Source: Caenorhabditis remanei
Taxonomy: Eukaryota; Nematoda; Chromadorea; Rhabditida; Rhabditidae
NCBI RefSeq assembly: GCF_010183535.1
Contig: NC_071330.1
Location: forward strand, 15,481,717 to 15,545,716
DNA: 64,000 nucleotides
Direction: 5' to 3'
Shown here: in pieces, positions 36,001 to 48,500 of the stretch
Layout: every line of letters begins with the position of its first letter
Numbering within the stretch: position 1 is the stretch's first letter
Position numbers and translations under genes: made by a program
Notes under the pieces: generated by a model
Database searches by the model: none
What the model was told of the DNA's origin: nothing
What the model saw: the letters and a program-made list of their open reading frames with translations, nothing else

Positions 36001-37800
36001 CATCAACTTTTCTATTCTTAATGGTAACACATTCAATAACTTTTAATCTTCCATCTGGTGCACATTTTTTACAAGTTTCTTTCCAGGCATCTTGAAGAGC
36101 TTTAGGTATTGATGAAGAACATTCTGGACAACAACGAAGTGCCACAAAGAGTACTGCATGCTGTTGACCTGTCTTTTCATCTGCTCTACTCTAAAAACAA
36201 TACATTAACAAAAATACACTTAGGCTTTGATAATACCTCAATGTCAAAAAATACTCGACGTCTTGTCAATCTCTTCTCATTTTTCGTTGAAGTAGGCATA
36301 ATGCATTGATGATTTTTTGCTCTTTTACAGTTACATCGGTAACACCATTTCTCTCCACACTTGTGGCCTTCCTTGTTTTTGTTTGTATAATACGCTTCTC
36401 CACATTTCTTGCAAACTTGTGTGTGTTGACAGCGACTTTTTCCGTTCTTAGGCCCTGGAAACAAATATCAGCTACTTTAAAATTATATTTTGTTACCGTT
36501 TTTCAAGTGATTTTCAAAGCATAATCGAGATCGGAATTTGATTGTGCACTTGTTACAACGAATTTCTTCATCTTCATTCGAAATAGTGCAGTTCTTCTGG
36601 CCACACACGCGGTGAATTAGTGGGCAGTTGTAGTGCGAAGATGCATCTTTGTACTTTGTGTTACACAAAAAACAATAATATTCTGTCTTAAGAAGGGCAC
36701 AGATACTTCTCACACCACTGAAGTGTCCTTTAGACAGGTACAAAACCAGTTGTTTACTTGGACCGACATATGGACCCATATAATATGGTGTAGTTGAATT
36801 TTCAACAAAGACAACTATTTGGTGTGTTCTTGCAAATACAGTTTTCTGAAATTGTTCTATATCTAGTCTGTCAAAATCACTAGATTTCGTCATTCCTGCT
36901 CTCTGAAATAAAAACTTGTTTAATAATATATCACAGTCATACTTTACCTCTTTCATATCATTCACTGCATTATATACTTCTGGACAAAATCCTGGACGCT
37001 TATATGTTTTTCTAACGGAATTGCGGTACTTGTTTAGATTTTCGATGGTCCTATTTTGTTTCCATTCTTGATACTTAAGAGTTTGATACAGTGCATGAAC
37101 TAGGCAATTTTCGAGTACTGAAATAAACATGATTATTGTAATAAAGCTATATGATTTTGTTACCTTCATTCGGCATTATATTTGATCTCGTTTGTTTTGT
37201 TTCTAGCACACATTTACCCTCACAACATGGTTCGTCAATGGTATCTTCTGTCCTTTTCTTCTTCTCAAATGCGGTAAGTTCCAAAATATCTCCTGTATTG
37301 ATCTTCCGTTTTCCACTTCCGTTCGGTGGATTGAGGTATGTGATCCTCATAGTCAGTTTGCGATCTTCTAGCTCGAGTGGGGATCTACTTGATTGTGACA
37401 TCTTCGCCATATTTTCCACAATCTTTGAAGCTGACATGTGGTCAATTTTTTGGAATGGAATTCCAACAGCCTCATTAAACTCTGAGGACTCAAAGTTGAA
37501 TCCTGCTCTAGTCTGTGGTGTTTTGAATGGGTCATTTCTTTTTACTAGTCCAATCAGCGTGTCTGCAAATAGTTCTGCCCCACGTGGATCGGACGTCATC
37601 GCTGGTGAAAGTTCGAGAGAAAGTGTTACTGTGTTGACATGTCCATTAAATCTTCCGTTTGCATCCTCAGCATGTTTTGTCAAAATTCGAACATTGGCAC
37701 CTCCCGCTTGTACCTGATACAATTTTCAATGAAAAGTAGTAAAAATAGTGATTTCTCTTACCACTTCTTCGTCGCTCTCATGTAGTTTCGAATCCATCAT
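33037..37800 (-). CDS. Protein-primed-type family B DNA polymerase, second copy (right arm)
   Basis: Mirror copy of the polymerase gene at 26049-30812; each exon boundary is 63849 minus the left-arm coordinate. All splice sites, the three exonuclease motifs and polymerase motifs A, B and C are retained. The single base difference noticed is silent, so both copies predict the same 1330-residue protein. The TATATAAG box lies at 37907-37914 and the AATAAA at 33002-33007. The two copies converge on the central spacer, so read-through transcripts could be complementary. Confidence 0.9.
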
Positions 37801-38832
37801 ACGGTCTTGAAAAATAAATAAATAAATAAATAAATAAGAAAGAGCAGAGCCGAGCTACCGTCACTTGTAAAGTGCGTAATGAATGACTCTCTGTCAAAAA
37901 TGTTCCCTTATATACCCCTCCGGGTGGCTGATATTCGCCTTATATCTTATTTTATGCAGAATTCTACCATTCTTGATCGTTTCACCGTCATACGCCCGAT
38001 TATCGTCATTTTTCAAGTTTCTCATCACTCCATAGCATATGATACTAATGGGAATATAGGAAATACGTGGTATTTAGCTATAATTACTGGTTTTGAAACT
38101 TTTTCTACCTTTTCATTCCATGACGTCATATCTTGTAATTGTTTAAAGCGATGACGTCACTTATTTCAAAAAAGTACCAAATGCTGAACTTTACGATTTT
38201 TGATCATTCTATCACCATACGTCCAATAATTGTCACTTTCGCAAGTTTCTCCATAAAAATGCAATATCACCGTGATTTTCTCGGATCCACTTGTTTAGAT
38301 TTCTAGGCTGTGTGAAATGCAAACCTGCTCTACTGAACTCAGTTGAAGTTTTCTCATCCCTTTCCCATACAACAACACAACACCATAATCGAGCAAATCG
38401 GAGGGTCACAACAAGTGACCTGGAGATGAAGCGATGGCAAAAATGCTAAAAATTTCTACGTTACGTACAATGCAAACCTGCTCCACTGAACTTCTCGGTC
38501 TTGAAATCTTGAATTAATTTCTTCTCATTCCTTTCCCATATAATGACACAACATCACGATCCAGCAAGTCGGAGGGCCACAACAAGTGACCTGGAGATGA
38601 AGCGACAGCAAAATACAAATTCCATTTTTAACTTTAGCATAACTTGGATAGTGTTCTTCATACATGTATCTTTTTATGTAACATTCCACACTTTCACTTC
38701 TTTGGAAATATACAAAATTTATATAGATACTGCAAAATAACTAAAGAGTACATAGATTAATGATACAAGAACAAGAAAAATACCAAAATTCTGATAAAAT
38801 AGAATAAAAACAACACAAAGTTGTTATAGTAA

Positions 38833-39386
38833 TCAATTTGAGCTTGGTGGATTCAAATATGTGAAGATTACTGTCTTCTGTCGAAGACCAAGGTCTATTT
38901 CATGGTCCGCGTCTTCAATACAACGAGCAACATCTACAGGTTTGATGTTTCCTATTGGTTTGAATTGAGTAGACACATTGCTTACATTGTCATCTCCTTC
39001 GATGGCGATGGATACAATGGAACGGTCAGATTTAAACGGGTTATGAGTTTTCATAAGTTTGACTGCACATTCTCCGAATTTTTCTGAGTCGAGCAAAATC
39101 AAGGCTGGCGGTAGTTCAAGAAGAAGACGAACAGTTGCAATCGCTCCTTGAAACTTTCCTTTTGGTTCGTCACATGTCTTACTCAAAACTCTTACAATGT
39201 TTTTAGACTCTGGCTGAAATAGAAATATATGTAGATTGAAACTTTCTTATTTTTATATACCTTTTGACTCGGAAGATTATTCTTGACATCTACTTGATCG
39301 GAAGATGATTCATCAGATGATGGAAGTGTAAGATCATCTATTTGAACTTTATCATGTGAAATGACCAACAATGCTCTTTTAGCCAT
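38833..39386 (-). CDS. Stand-alone paralogue of polymerase N-terminal domain, second copy (right arm)
   Basis: Mirror copy of the small gene at 24463-25016; exons 39386-39261 and 39213-38833. No difference from the left copy was noticed. It carries the same acidic N-terminus and the same C-terminal TYLNPPSSN. Confidence 0.75.
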
Positions 39387-39483
39387 TTTCTGGAACATAT
39401 GTGTTGTTATTCGAGAATGAATATTCAAAAGTTGAAAACAATAATCATAAATAAATGAAAGTAAACTCACACTAGTTATTGCA

Positions 39484-39737
39484 CAGAATGACAATGTAGG
39501 TGGGCCTAGGTTTCCTTAAATACTATTTTATTAGGCTCCGCCCCTTTTCAGATGCCTGATTAGTGCTCTATCACCATGAAAACGTTGAAAATGAGTGGAA
39601 ATGCGCAAAAGTAACAATTTGTTGCTAAAACTCTCCGTTTTCTGGGAATAACATTATTTATTGCTCAGAATGACAATGTAGGTGGGCCTAGGTTTCCTTA
39701 AATACTATTTTATTAGGCTCCGCCCCTTTTCAGATGC
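39484..39737 (-). promoter_or_regulatory. Tandemly duplicated core promoter (right arm)
   Basis: Mirror copy of the duplicated promoter at 24112-24365, with both TATTTAAG and both GTCATTC elements intact. Confidence 0.6.
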
Positions 39738-40126
39738 TTGATTAGTGGTAAGTTTCTGTTAAAACCTCGAAAAAGGTTGAAAATGCTCGAAAATGGTAAT
39801 TTGTGGTTAAAACACCCATTTTCTGAAAATAACATTGTGAATCAAGTTCATGTTTCAAAACAAAAATGAATTAAGTGTATCAACTGTTCACGTGTCAAAC
39901 TTCTGGAATTATCAGTTACTTTCTTAATTACTTGAACTAATTAATGAAATACTAATTAACGATTGAGAACTAATTAGTTAAAACAAAATAATTGATAATT
40001 AATTAAAAATAAACAATAAACAAATAAACAATCTTGTGGGAAATACAGTTTCCCTGCTGTCAATGACTCATGGACCCCCTCGCTCCTCCCCTGGGCGTTA
40101 CCTTAGCACACCCCCATACCTCTCTG

Positions 40127-40733
40127 ATGTCGCCACGCAATACATTTTTTTTAAATTTTCAATCATTTTTTGGTAAAACTGATATTTAAATCATACTCAG
40201 CATGTTTTCAGCTTTCATTTGAGTATAATCATGCCTACATTCTGAAAACTTCGAATTTCGAGGTTCTGACCTCCCAACTAAAACTACTGTAACTCGATCA
40301 GATTTTGTCCAATCTCAATGAAACCTACATTTTTGAATTTAGGGCGTCAAGACGGTTCGAATGAGTATAATCATGACATACTTTTGAAAATTTCAGAAAT
40401 CGGTCCTCTGGGGGTGTCTAAAATCTCAAAAATCGAAATTTTCTAAAGTATGTCATGATTATACTCATTTAAAAGGTCTTGTTGAGCTGATTCTAAAAAT
40501 GCATACTATTTTAATTTTGGTGCAAAAATAACGAAACTACGGCAGGTTGAAATTTTCGAAGATTTTCGAAATTCTGTAACTTTTGAAATATTCAACCGAT
40601 TTTGTTTATTTTTAGCTCAAAATAACCGTAAACGCATTGACAACTCACAAAAAATATATTATTAAAGGTTGCAAAAATACAATCCATATTAATGAGACCT
40701 AGCAATTAAATACTAATTATCCCTAATTAAAAT
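40127..40733. repeat. Right flank of the palindrome, dispersed host repeats
   Basis: Starts with ATGT, then CGCCACGC, which continues the half-unit broken at 23722. Further half-units lie near 40216, 40362 and 40455. No gene until the GRXCR-like stop codon at 40734. Confidence 0.7.
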
Positions 40734-42795
40734 TCAATTAACACACTTCTGACACCTCGAAATCCCGTTCTCATCACAAAACGAGCATCTCAAAATTAGA
40801 CCAAATCGAATTTCAGACGACGTGGCGACATGATGACGTCGACTTCCATGACACACCCGACACACTACGTATCCGCGATTTCCGCATTCTGAGCAGACGG
40901 CGAGCGTGGGCGTGGTCTGAAATTGTATGGTAGTATTTTTTAGAGATAGGCGGAGAAATGAGGATTGTTTTGAGCAAAAAAACAGGAAAATTGGTCTGAA
41001 AATAAGAAAGTTATGGGTTTTCGAAATTTTTCGAAAAAAATTGAAAATTTGAAATCGCTGTATCTCCACGAGTTTTGACTCAAATTTTCTGAAACTTATA
41101 TTTTCAAACTCAGCTCGTTGAGACCTTTTGAATGAGTATAGTCATGTCCACAAAAACTGAAAAAACCGGATTACTGTAGTTTTCGTGTCGAGACCTAAAT
41201 TATCCAACTTGTTTCAAATATGGTCATGATTATACTCATTTTAAAGGTCTCGACGCGCTCATTCCGGCTACAGTACTCATTTTTCACTCACTTTATACTT
41301 TTCCAGAATCCTCTCCAACGTTTTCGCGTCATTCAGCTCCACTATTGTTTTATCGTTCTGGAAATCGATTTTTTCGATTTTTTTCAAAATTTTATTTGAA
41401 TTTTCAGACAACTTACCCCCAAAAAGTAGCCATCTACATAAATCAAAGGGAGCGACTCGAAAATCAGGTCCCTCTGAAATTCCTCATTCAATTTCAGCTT
41501 CTCCGCCAGCTCTGCCACGTGGAATGCGCTAATGTTGAGGTCTCGGACCTCGAACTTGACACGGAACGCTTCGAGGAGTGAGGTCTGGAAATTATTGGCT
41601 AGAAATTCAAATAGTATATTTTTCATACTTAATTCGAGGAATTACGGTTATTATGAGCTAAAAATTAGTGAAATCGGTTGGAAATTTCGAAAGTTACAGA
41701 TTTTCGAAAAATTGCGAAAATTTAGTTTCCACAAATTTAGCTGTAACTTTGTCAGATTTACATTTCAATTCATGAAATTTGAAAATCTGAACTCATCACG
41801 TACAGACGGTTCAAATGAGTATAATCATGCCCATATTCTGAAAATTTCAGATTTTTCAGATTTTCGAAAACTTTCTAAAAATTTATTTTTTTTTGAAAAA
41901 AAAATTATTCTGTTGCATTGACCCAGAAGCTATGTTTTTATATTTTTTATAAAAAATTAAATTACACTGCTTATTTTAAGCGCAAAATCAGCAATTTTGA
42001 TTCAAAATTAATAAAGTTACAGATTTTCGAAAAATTTCGAAAAATTTCAAAAATCAGATTATCACATTTTCTACTGTAACTCCACCAGTTTTGATCCAAT
42101 CTTTTAAAAAATAAATTTTTTGAATTCAGCGCGTCAAGACCTTTCAAATGAGTATAATCATGACCATCTTCTGAAAATTTCGATTTTGGACCCCCACGGG
42201 GACCATTTTTCGATATTTTCCGAACCTTGGCATGATTATACTCATATGAAAGGTCTCAACGCGACAATTCTGAAAATTTTAGTTTTAGAAAAATTGAACT
42301 GAAGTTTGTTGAGATACAGTGTTTTCAAATTTTCAATTTTTTCGAATTTTTGAAAATTTTCGAAAATCTCTAACTTTCTTATTTTCAGACCGATTTTTTT
42401 GATTTTTAGCTTAAAATCTTTGAAATTTTCTGAATTTTTCATTAACACTAACAACCGCTTTACACCTATCATACGACCGTCTCAACACGCCACACGACGT
42501 CAGGTACACCACCACTCCACAATCGCCTCCATTATTCTCCATCAATTTCGGTTCCATTTTTCGTAACGCATTTTTCACCAAATTTTTGCGACCTCGGACA
42601 CTTCCATTTCGTTTCAACATCACACTACGCATAGTGTTGTTGTTCAGGTCTTTAAGGATGTCACTGCAGGAATCCTGAAATTAAAAAAAAATCATTGGTG
42701 AGGTAAGTGCGCTCTATTGTACAACCCACCAACTGTAGTTTCATATGGTGCAGCTCTCGGAGCATTTCTAGACATCGCTCGGTGGTGATGGGCAT
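40734..42795 (-). CDS. GRXCR-like glutaredoxin domain, cysteine-rich protein, 234 aa
   Basis: Five phase-0 exons on the minus strand: 42795-42730, 42674-42453, 41584-41417, 41357-41292, 40916-40734. Residues about 70-174 form a glutaredoxin-like domain: VVVYLTSCGVLRRSYDRC (C83 at the redox site, second Cys of CxxC missing), then FRVKFEVRDL, LPLIYVDGYFLG and a LERILEKYK end. The C-terminus is a zinc-binding module with four CxxC pairs (182/185, 193/196, 218/221, 229/232) around CRVCHGS and CDENG, the pattern of GRXCR1/2 proteins and their plant relatives. Vertebrate GRXCR proteins act in actin-based stereocilia; the nematode role is not known to me. The gene looks complete, with a trans-splice-like acceptor 15 nt before the ATG. 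Introns 2 and 4 are long and full of dispersed repeats. Confidence 0.88.
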
Positions 42796-42825
42796 TGTTT
42801 AAGCTGTTTTCTGTAAAAAAAAACA
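42796..42825 (-). promoter_or_regulatory. Probable trans-splice acceptor before the GRXCR-like gene
   Basis: On the minus strand a T run followed by ACAG (AG at 42812-42811) stands 15 nt before the ATG. This is a typical position for a spliced-leader acceptor, though a short 5' UTR exon upstream is also possible. Confidence 0.5.
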
Positions 42826-43150
42826 CAATTTAAATGGTTTTACAGCCTTACAAAACAAAAAATATATTTAAAATGTGCAAAAACTCGGTAAAAATGCTCC
42901 AAAATGCACCAAAATGCACCAGAAACGAAAACTGGTGATATAAAGTAAACACCAGAGGTGTGATGACAGATAACCCCCCGAAAAGGGGGGTGCGCCTGCA
43001 AAATTTTGATATATAAATAAATATATATGCGTTTATTTGTATATGCGGTAGTAAGGGAGAGTATGTTATTATTTACATAACCTCCCGCCATGAGAAATGG
43101 GACGAAAATTGGTGGGAAAAGATTCATAGGGGAAAAAGGGTACGCATCAG
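42826..43150. other. Upstream region of the GRXCR-like gene
   Basis: No coding signal. Contains short direct repeats of AAAATGCACC (about 42900-42920) and a TATATAA-rich patch near 43010. Confidence 0.4.
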
Positions 43151-43163
43151 AGTTGCGCGGAAT

Positions 43164-43607
43164 TCCGACTTCCGACTTCCGGGCTGTTTTTCACTTCCGA
43201 CTTCCGACTTCCGACTTCCGACTTCCGTTTTGAAAATTTTACTTCCGACTTCCGACTTCCGTTTTCGGATGTTTACTTCCGACTTCCGTCATTCCATAAT
43301 TGTGGAATTTCGGAAAAGTACATCTCGCAGAAATAGAAGGAAAAATGGTTTACAAAGACAGGTTTTTTCTTTAGCCAAAAACTAATTTTCCACTGATTTT
43401 CTCAAATTTTATGAATTTTTTCTAGGAGTTTTTGAATATTTGCAAAAAATCTACTTCCGACTTCCGACTTCCGACTTCAGGGCGTTTTTCACTTCCGACT
43501 TCCGTTTTCAAAATTTTGCTTCCGATTTCCGACTTCCGGATTAGAAATTTTACTTCCGATTTCCGACTTCCGACTTCCGTTTTAGAAAAAATCACTTCCG
43601 CGCAACT
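43164..43607 (+). repeat. ACTTCCG minisatellite
   Basis: Tandem 7-mer ACTTCCG in two blocks (43164-43290 and 43451-43600), interrupted by TTTTGAAAATTTT-like variants and by about 150 bp of other sequence. The blocks share a GGGCGTTTTTCACTTCCG type of phrase, so a higher-order unit of array plus spacer seems to have been duplicated. Confidence 0.85.
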
Positions 43608-44150
43608 GTGGTACGCATTTTTTAGTTTTGAAAAAAAATTCTAGAAAATTCTGAACATTTTGAGTCTAGACAGAGCTGAAAGCAGAAAAAGCTAGAAAAC
43701 TGTTCGCATAGGTTACTGTATTCGAATCGGGAGGATAACGTTCTATCTTGGAGGAGGAGCTTAATATTCTAGTAAAAAAAACCGAGGTCAAACGTTCATT
43801 TTTAAAATTGTACCTTTTTATTTGAATTTCAGGCTCCGCCCCTAAAACAGATCTGAAATGAAAAGCTCACTTATTAAATACAATAACATATTTTTTCTGA
43901 GTAATTCAAGCGTTTACGGTGATTTCATGCTAAAAATAAAAAAAATCGGTTAAGAATTACGAAACTTACAGATTTTCGAAAGTTCTCGAAAACTCAGTAT
44001 CCACATATCCAGCTGTAACTCTGTCAAACGTGAGTTTTGGCTCATAAAACTTAAATATTCAGATTCAAGACGCCAGGACCGTTCAAATGAGTATAATCAT
44101 GACCATATTCTAAAAATTTCAGATTTTCGAAAATTTTCGAAAATTTTCGA
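43608..44150. other. Non-coding with one dispersed half-unit
   Basis: GAGTATAATCATG near 44090 with TTTCGAAA cores near 43974 and 44116; otherwise nothing recognisable. Confidence 0.5.
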
Positions 44151-44157
44151 AAATATC

Positions 44158-44422
44158 GTCAAAGTAATTTCTCCCTCAAATCGACCAATTTCAGTGCAAA
44201 ACAGTGTGATTTTTGAGCTGTCGTCTTAAAATGACCATAACTTCTTAGGGTGTGTCCGTACAAAAAAGTTGTCAACTACAAAAATGGAGCTCTACGTTCA
44301 ATCTGTATGATTCATTAAAAATGTTCATGGTGTGACATTCAGAATTACTACGGCACACTTTCAAAGTTGGTCATTTTCTACTGAAAACAGCCAAAGTTGA
44401 TACATTTTTGTCCGGTACTGTA
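44158..44422. mobile_element. Truncated Tc1-like MITE
   Basis: Matches the right part of the element at 3760-4214 (TTTCTCCCTCAAATCGACCA, GAGCTGTCGTCTTAA, AAAAAAGTTGTCAACT, then the right terminus GTCCGGTACTGTA). The left terminus is missing. Confidence 0.7.
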
Positions 44423-45540
44423 TATGCATCATATGTATCTATGATATGATACACAGTGTGTAAAAACTATTCTTTTTTTTCTGTTCGATCTCTAACGTTC
44501 ACAGGGAGGTATCATAGAGAAGGTCATACTTTCATTTGATTTATTACTTGTCGTTTTTTGCTTCTTTTAATGTGGTTTTGACAAGTTTTTTGTTGTATCA
44601 TGAGGTGGTTTCGTACTTCTAAGACTTCTGAAGCTTACTGAGAAGGCTGATCGCAAAAAATCAAAAAAAAAAAATTCATTATAATAAATTTTACATATTG
44701 ACAAAACAATTTAATTTTCTCCAATTTAATTTCCGTACACAAGGTTAATCCCCCCTGTCCCGACACAAGTATGTTGCATAATAATAAATCGGAACAGATA
44801 ATAAGAGAGATGTGATAGAAAGGGAAAGTGTTACGCAATTCATAACAATGCGTGTTCATACAGGAGATAGTATGTATTTGAAAAGATAAGGGGGTAGTAG
44901 TAGGAGAGGTGGACTATGTAACTTCGTCAATTTTAGTTCAATCTTTTTAAAAATTAGTTTTTTGAGTTCAGCGCGTTGCCAGCTTTCAGAAAAGTATAAT
45001 CATGCCTATGTTCTGAAAATTTCGATTTTGGACCCCCCACGGGGACCATTTTCCGATATTTTCCGAACCTTGGCATGATTATACTCATTTGAAAGGTCTC
45101 AACGCGTTGAATTCAAAAAATGTATTTTTAGAAAGATTGAATCCAAATTGGCACACTTACAGTAGGAAATGTGATAGAATTTGTTATTTGAGGAGATATT
45201 TGATTTAAATACTTAAAATCCTTCAATTTTTCCGCTCAAAAAATTTGATCTCCCAGAAAATCAAATGTTGCGAGTATACTATTTTATAACTTTCATAATT
45301 TCAAGGGTACTTGGTCAAGTGGTCAATAAATTCTATTTGATCTACCAAATCATTTTTTGTACTAAAATTCGGAAATGTGTGTTAAGTGAGGGGTGGTCAT
45401 GGAATCGAACATCGAACTTTATTTGGTAAATTTGTTTGTCTCTGTTATGTATTATGTGAATAACCGTAAATAGTTTAATTATGCGGAGAAATTAGTTTCG
45501 ATATTCGAAATTTCGAAATTTTTTAAATTTCGGTACATTT
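44423..45540. repeat. Non-coding with dispersed half-units
   Basis: A pair of facing half-units near 44990 and 45075 around GGACCCCCCACGGGGACCA, a phrase also present near 42190. Otherwise AT-rich without exons. Confidence 0.5.
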
Positions 45541-48500
45541 TTTTGTAATTTTCAGCATGAAATGCGTCGTAGTTTACGGTATGAATACAGTACCATTGGT
45601 TACTGTAACCACTACAACTACAGTACGCTTCTCTTCTTTCATATATAACTGTTTCAACCCATCCAGCCTATTAATTAATTCCAAACCAATTAACACCCAT
45701 TCCGTTCCTCTCTGCGTCTCCATCTCTCTGTCTCATTCCGAAATTCTTATTCCGCTTACCCATCACACCGCAATTGGCAATCTCCCCTTCCCCCTCCACC
45801 CCCAGGGACAGGGGGGTGTCTAAAAACTCGTTCTTTTTTCTATCCCTGTCGTTAGCCTCGATATCTGTGTGTGTTCCGCAGGGGAGGGAGACGTTTAGCC
45901 TTTTGTTTCATTATACTTTTCCTTATCAGATGTACTAATGACGTAATTTTTATTATAATATTTTATTTTTATTAAAAATTTTAGAGTTTTCTGAAAATTT
46001 TTGAAAATCGGAACCTTTTTCTATTTCTGATTGATTTTCAGGGTTTTACACTTAAAATAAGCAAAATAAGTTTAAATTATAGTGAAATACATACTTTGAA
46101 ATAAAAAAATATTTTACTTTATACGGTATAGACGGAATTACTGTAACTATAGTTAGTTAGGTACAGTATTTTGCAAAAATTAAATTTTTTTTCCAGTTTT
46201 CAAAAATTCTGGAAATACTTGAGATCCCGTCACGGGGTGTCAGTGTCTATTACTGTAGTTAGGTACAGTAACCCTATTATGATGCTTCTTATTATGGATC
46301 TATGAATTATAACAATTTACCAAAAAAAAAAATTTCCAGATTTCGATAATTCTGGAAATTCTTGAGATCCCATCACAGGGTCGTTCAGTGTCAATGCCAT
46401 TTTGTTTTTGGATTACTGTAGTTAGGTACAGTAATCCTGTTCATATTTTAGTTTTCTTCAAATTCTATGATTCTCAGTAAGGGTGGTTTATCAATATTGA
46501 AAAAAAAGTTTGTTAGAAATTTCCAAATTTTTACTATTTTTGTCACCCCGCCCTCATATCAGTTTTTGTCCCAATTTTACCTAACCTATATGTTTGTACA
46601 GCTCAAACCTAGGACTACATTTTTGTAGTTGTCCACTTTTTTGCATGGTCCGTTGCAAGACCGCTATAATATCCGAAAATCTGAAAATTTTCAAAAATTT
46701 TCAAAATAAAATTTTTTTCCAAAATTTCTAATTAAAAAAAAAATTTTAAATTGTAAATTGTAAATTTTCCCTGAATACTTACCAAGTTTTTACATTTTAC
46801 GTTGTACTCTAGTATTCTGTATCTTTTCACCTTGTCTGGCGCTCTTTTGGCGCTCCTCCCGCTATATCGGGTTACTGTAGTCTCAGGATCCAAATTTTTG
46901 GTTTGGGGTACTGTAGTTTCTGGATCCTAGATCCAGGATCGGGTAACCTCAGGATGCTCGAGTTTCTTAAAGAATATGTCTTAAACTTCATTGTATTTTT
47001 TTTTCAAAATGCCATCCTACCGTACCCCACTCTTCTCTTCTAAACCAAAAGGAGAAATTCATAGGTATCTCTTTCGTATCCCTATCCCTTTCCCTCTCTC
47101 TTCTTCCTATCTCGATTTGATTTGGTGAGAGAAATGCCGGTCATTTATTTTAGTCTAGAGAAGGAGAAAGTATCATAAAAAAGGACAATTTGGGAGGTGG
47201 AAAGAGAGGGAAAATGAAAACAAGGTGCGGCTCTAGGTCGTTTTGGATGTGAAATTAAGAAATTTTAGGAAATTTTATTACTGGCCTCCTCACATTTGTC
47301 GATAGGCGGTGTGTCAAATGTTCACTTTGTCTACTTAAATATTCATTTTATATTTTATATACATGGCTTAAGAAATAGGATTCGTTAATTTACCAATTTT
47401 TTTGGTAGCGATTTATAGTAACCCTGTTCAAATTTTAGTTTTGAAAAATATGTTATTAAAGATTTTTATGACATTACAACAATTTTCCAATTAAAAACAA
47501 TTTGGCTAAATCTGAGATTCCGTCACAGACTCTATGTCTTATGTATGAACAGGATTACTGTACCTAATTACAGTAATCCAAAGACAAAATGACATAGACA
47601 CTGACCGGATCTGAGATTTAGCCAAATCTCGAAAAAAAGTTTTTCGGAAATTAATTAAATGAATAAATTCTTACTCAGAAACATCGTATTTTTTGAATTT
47701 TGCGGTTACTGTACCTAGCTACAGTAACCCTACTTAAATTACTGATGTACAGTACTGTAATGCCCAATTTCTATTTGAACTTTGCCCATTTTCCTTTTTT
47801 TCTATTATTTTCTATTATTATCTGTTCCTATCAATTCATATATCACCTACCCAATTATTTTTATGTGTTTCCAAGACCAGCCCCCCCCCCCCTAAGCTAA
47901 CGCTTAAATCTCATTATCTCACCTAAACCTATCAAAATGATGGATTATTCTTGGAAAAATCATAGAAAAATCTCAGAAAAAGTTGTTTCCAAAAACTGGA
48001 AGAGCCAGAATAATATTGGGTACCGCCCATGTATATAATGGCAAAGCTGCGTGATTTTTGTCAGAAATTCTAAAATGTTAGCTAGGGATTTATTAATTAT
48101 AACAATTTTGCAAATAATTATTTTTTCGAACTTTTGAAAATTCTAGAAATACTTGAGACAGGGGGTCAGTGTTTATATCATTTTGTTTTTGGATTACTGT
48201 AGTTAGGTACAGTAACCCCAGTTTCTAAAAATTCCATGTTGCTTAGTAAGGTTGGATATATTATATATCATAACAAATTTCGAAAATATTGAAAAAAAAT
48301 GTTTAGATCCCGTCCCTATATCAGTTTTTGTAATAATGTAATTTCCTTGTTGGTATACTGTAGTTAGGTACAGTAACTTTGTTTTTTTTTACTATTTCAA
48401 AACGGATTTTTAAATAAAGACATCAATATTCCTAATATAGATGTGACTCACCTTCTGTTTTCCTTCTTTTCTCTCAAAAATTCAAAATTTTTATCAAAAT

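Larger units (their letters stand above)
23723..40126. mobile_element. 16.4-kb palindromic DNA polymerase-encoding element
   Basis: Two arms of 7995 bp (23723-31717 and 32132-40126) are reverse complements with no indels: paired positions sum to 63849 at the outer end, in the middle and at the inner end. Only one mismatch was noticed (28338 versus 35511, a synonymous Asn codon). The unique spacer is 31718-32131. Termini read CAGAGAGGTATGGGGG, and ATGT stands directly outside both ends, a likely 4-bp target duplication. Each arm has a small gene and a large multi-exon family B DNA polymerase gene, both pointing to the centre. No integrase, transposase, packaging ATPase, protease or capsid gene is visible. 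The polymerase type is that of Maverick/Polinton elements and protein-primed linear plasmids, but the architecture matches no family I know. Confidence 0.9.
32132..40126 (-). repeat. Right arm of the palindrome
   Basis: 7995 bp, the reverse complement of the left arm without indels. The only difference noticed is G at 35511 (C on the coding strand), where the left arm has T at 28338, in an Asn codon. Confidence 0.95.

Noticed and set aside
23723..40126. Ordinary Maverick/Polinton element
   Set aside because: The polymerase type fits, but integrase, protease, ATPase and capsid genes are absent and the inverted repeats span whole arms; a new or derived class fits better.
23723..40126. Assembly artefact creating a false palindrome
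   Set aside because: Not fully excluded, but a unique spacer, one mismatch between arms, different outer flanks and a target duplication argue for a real structure.
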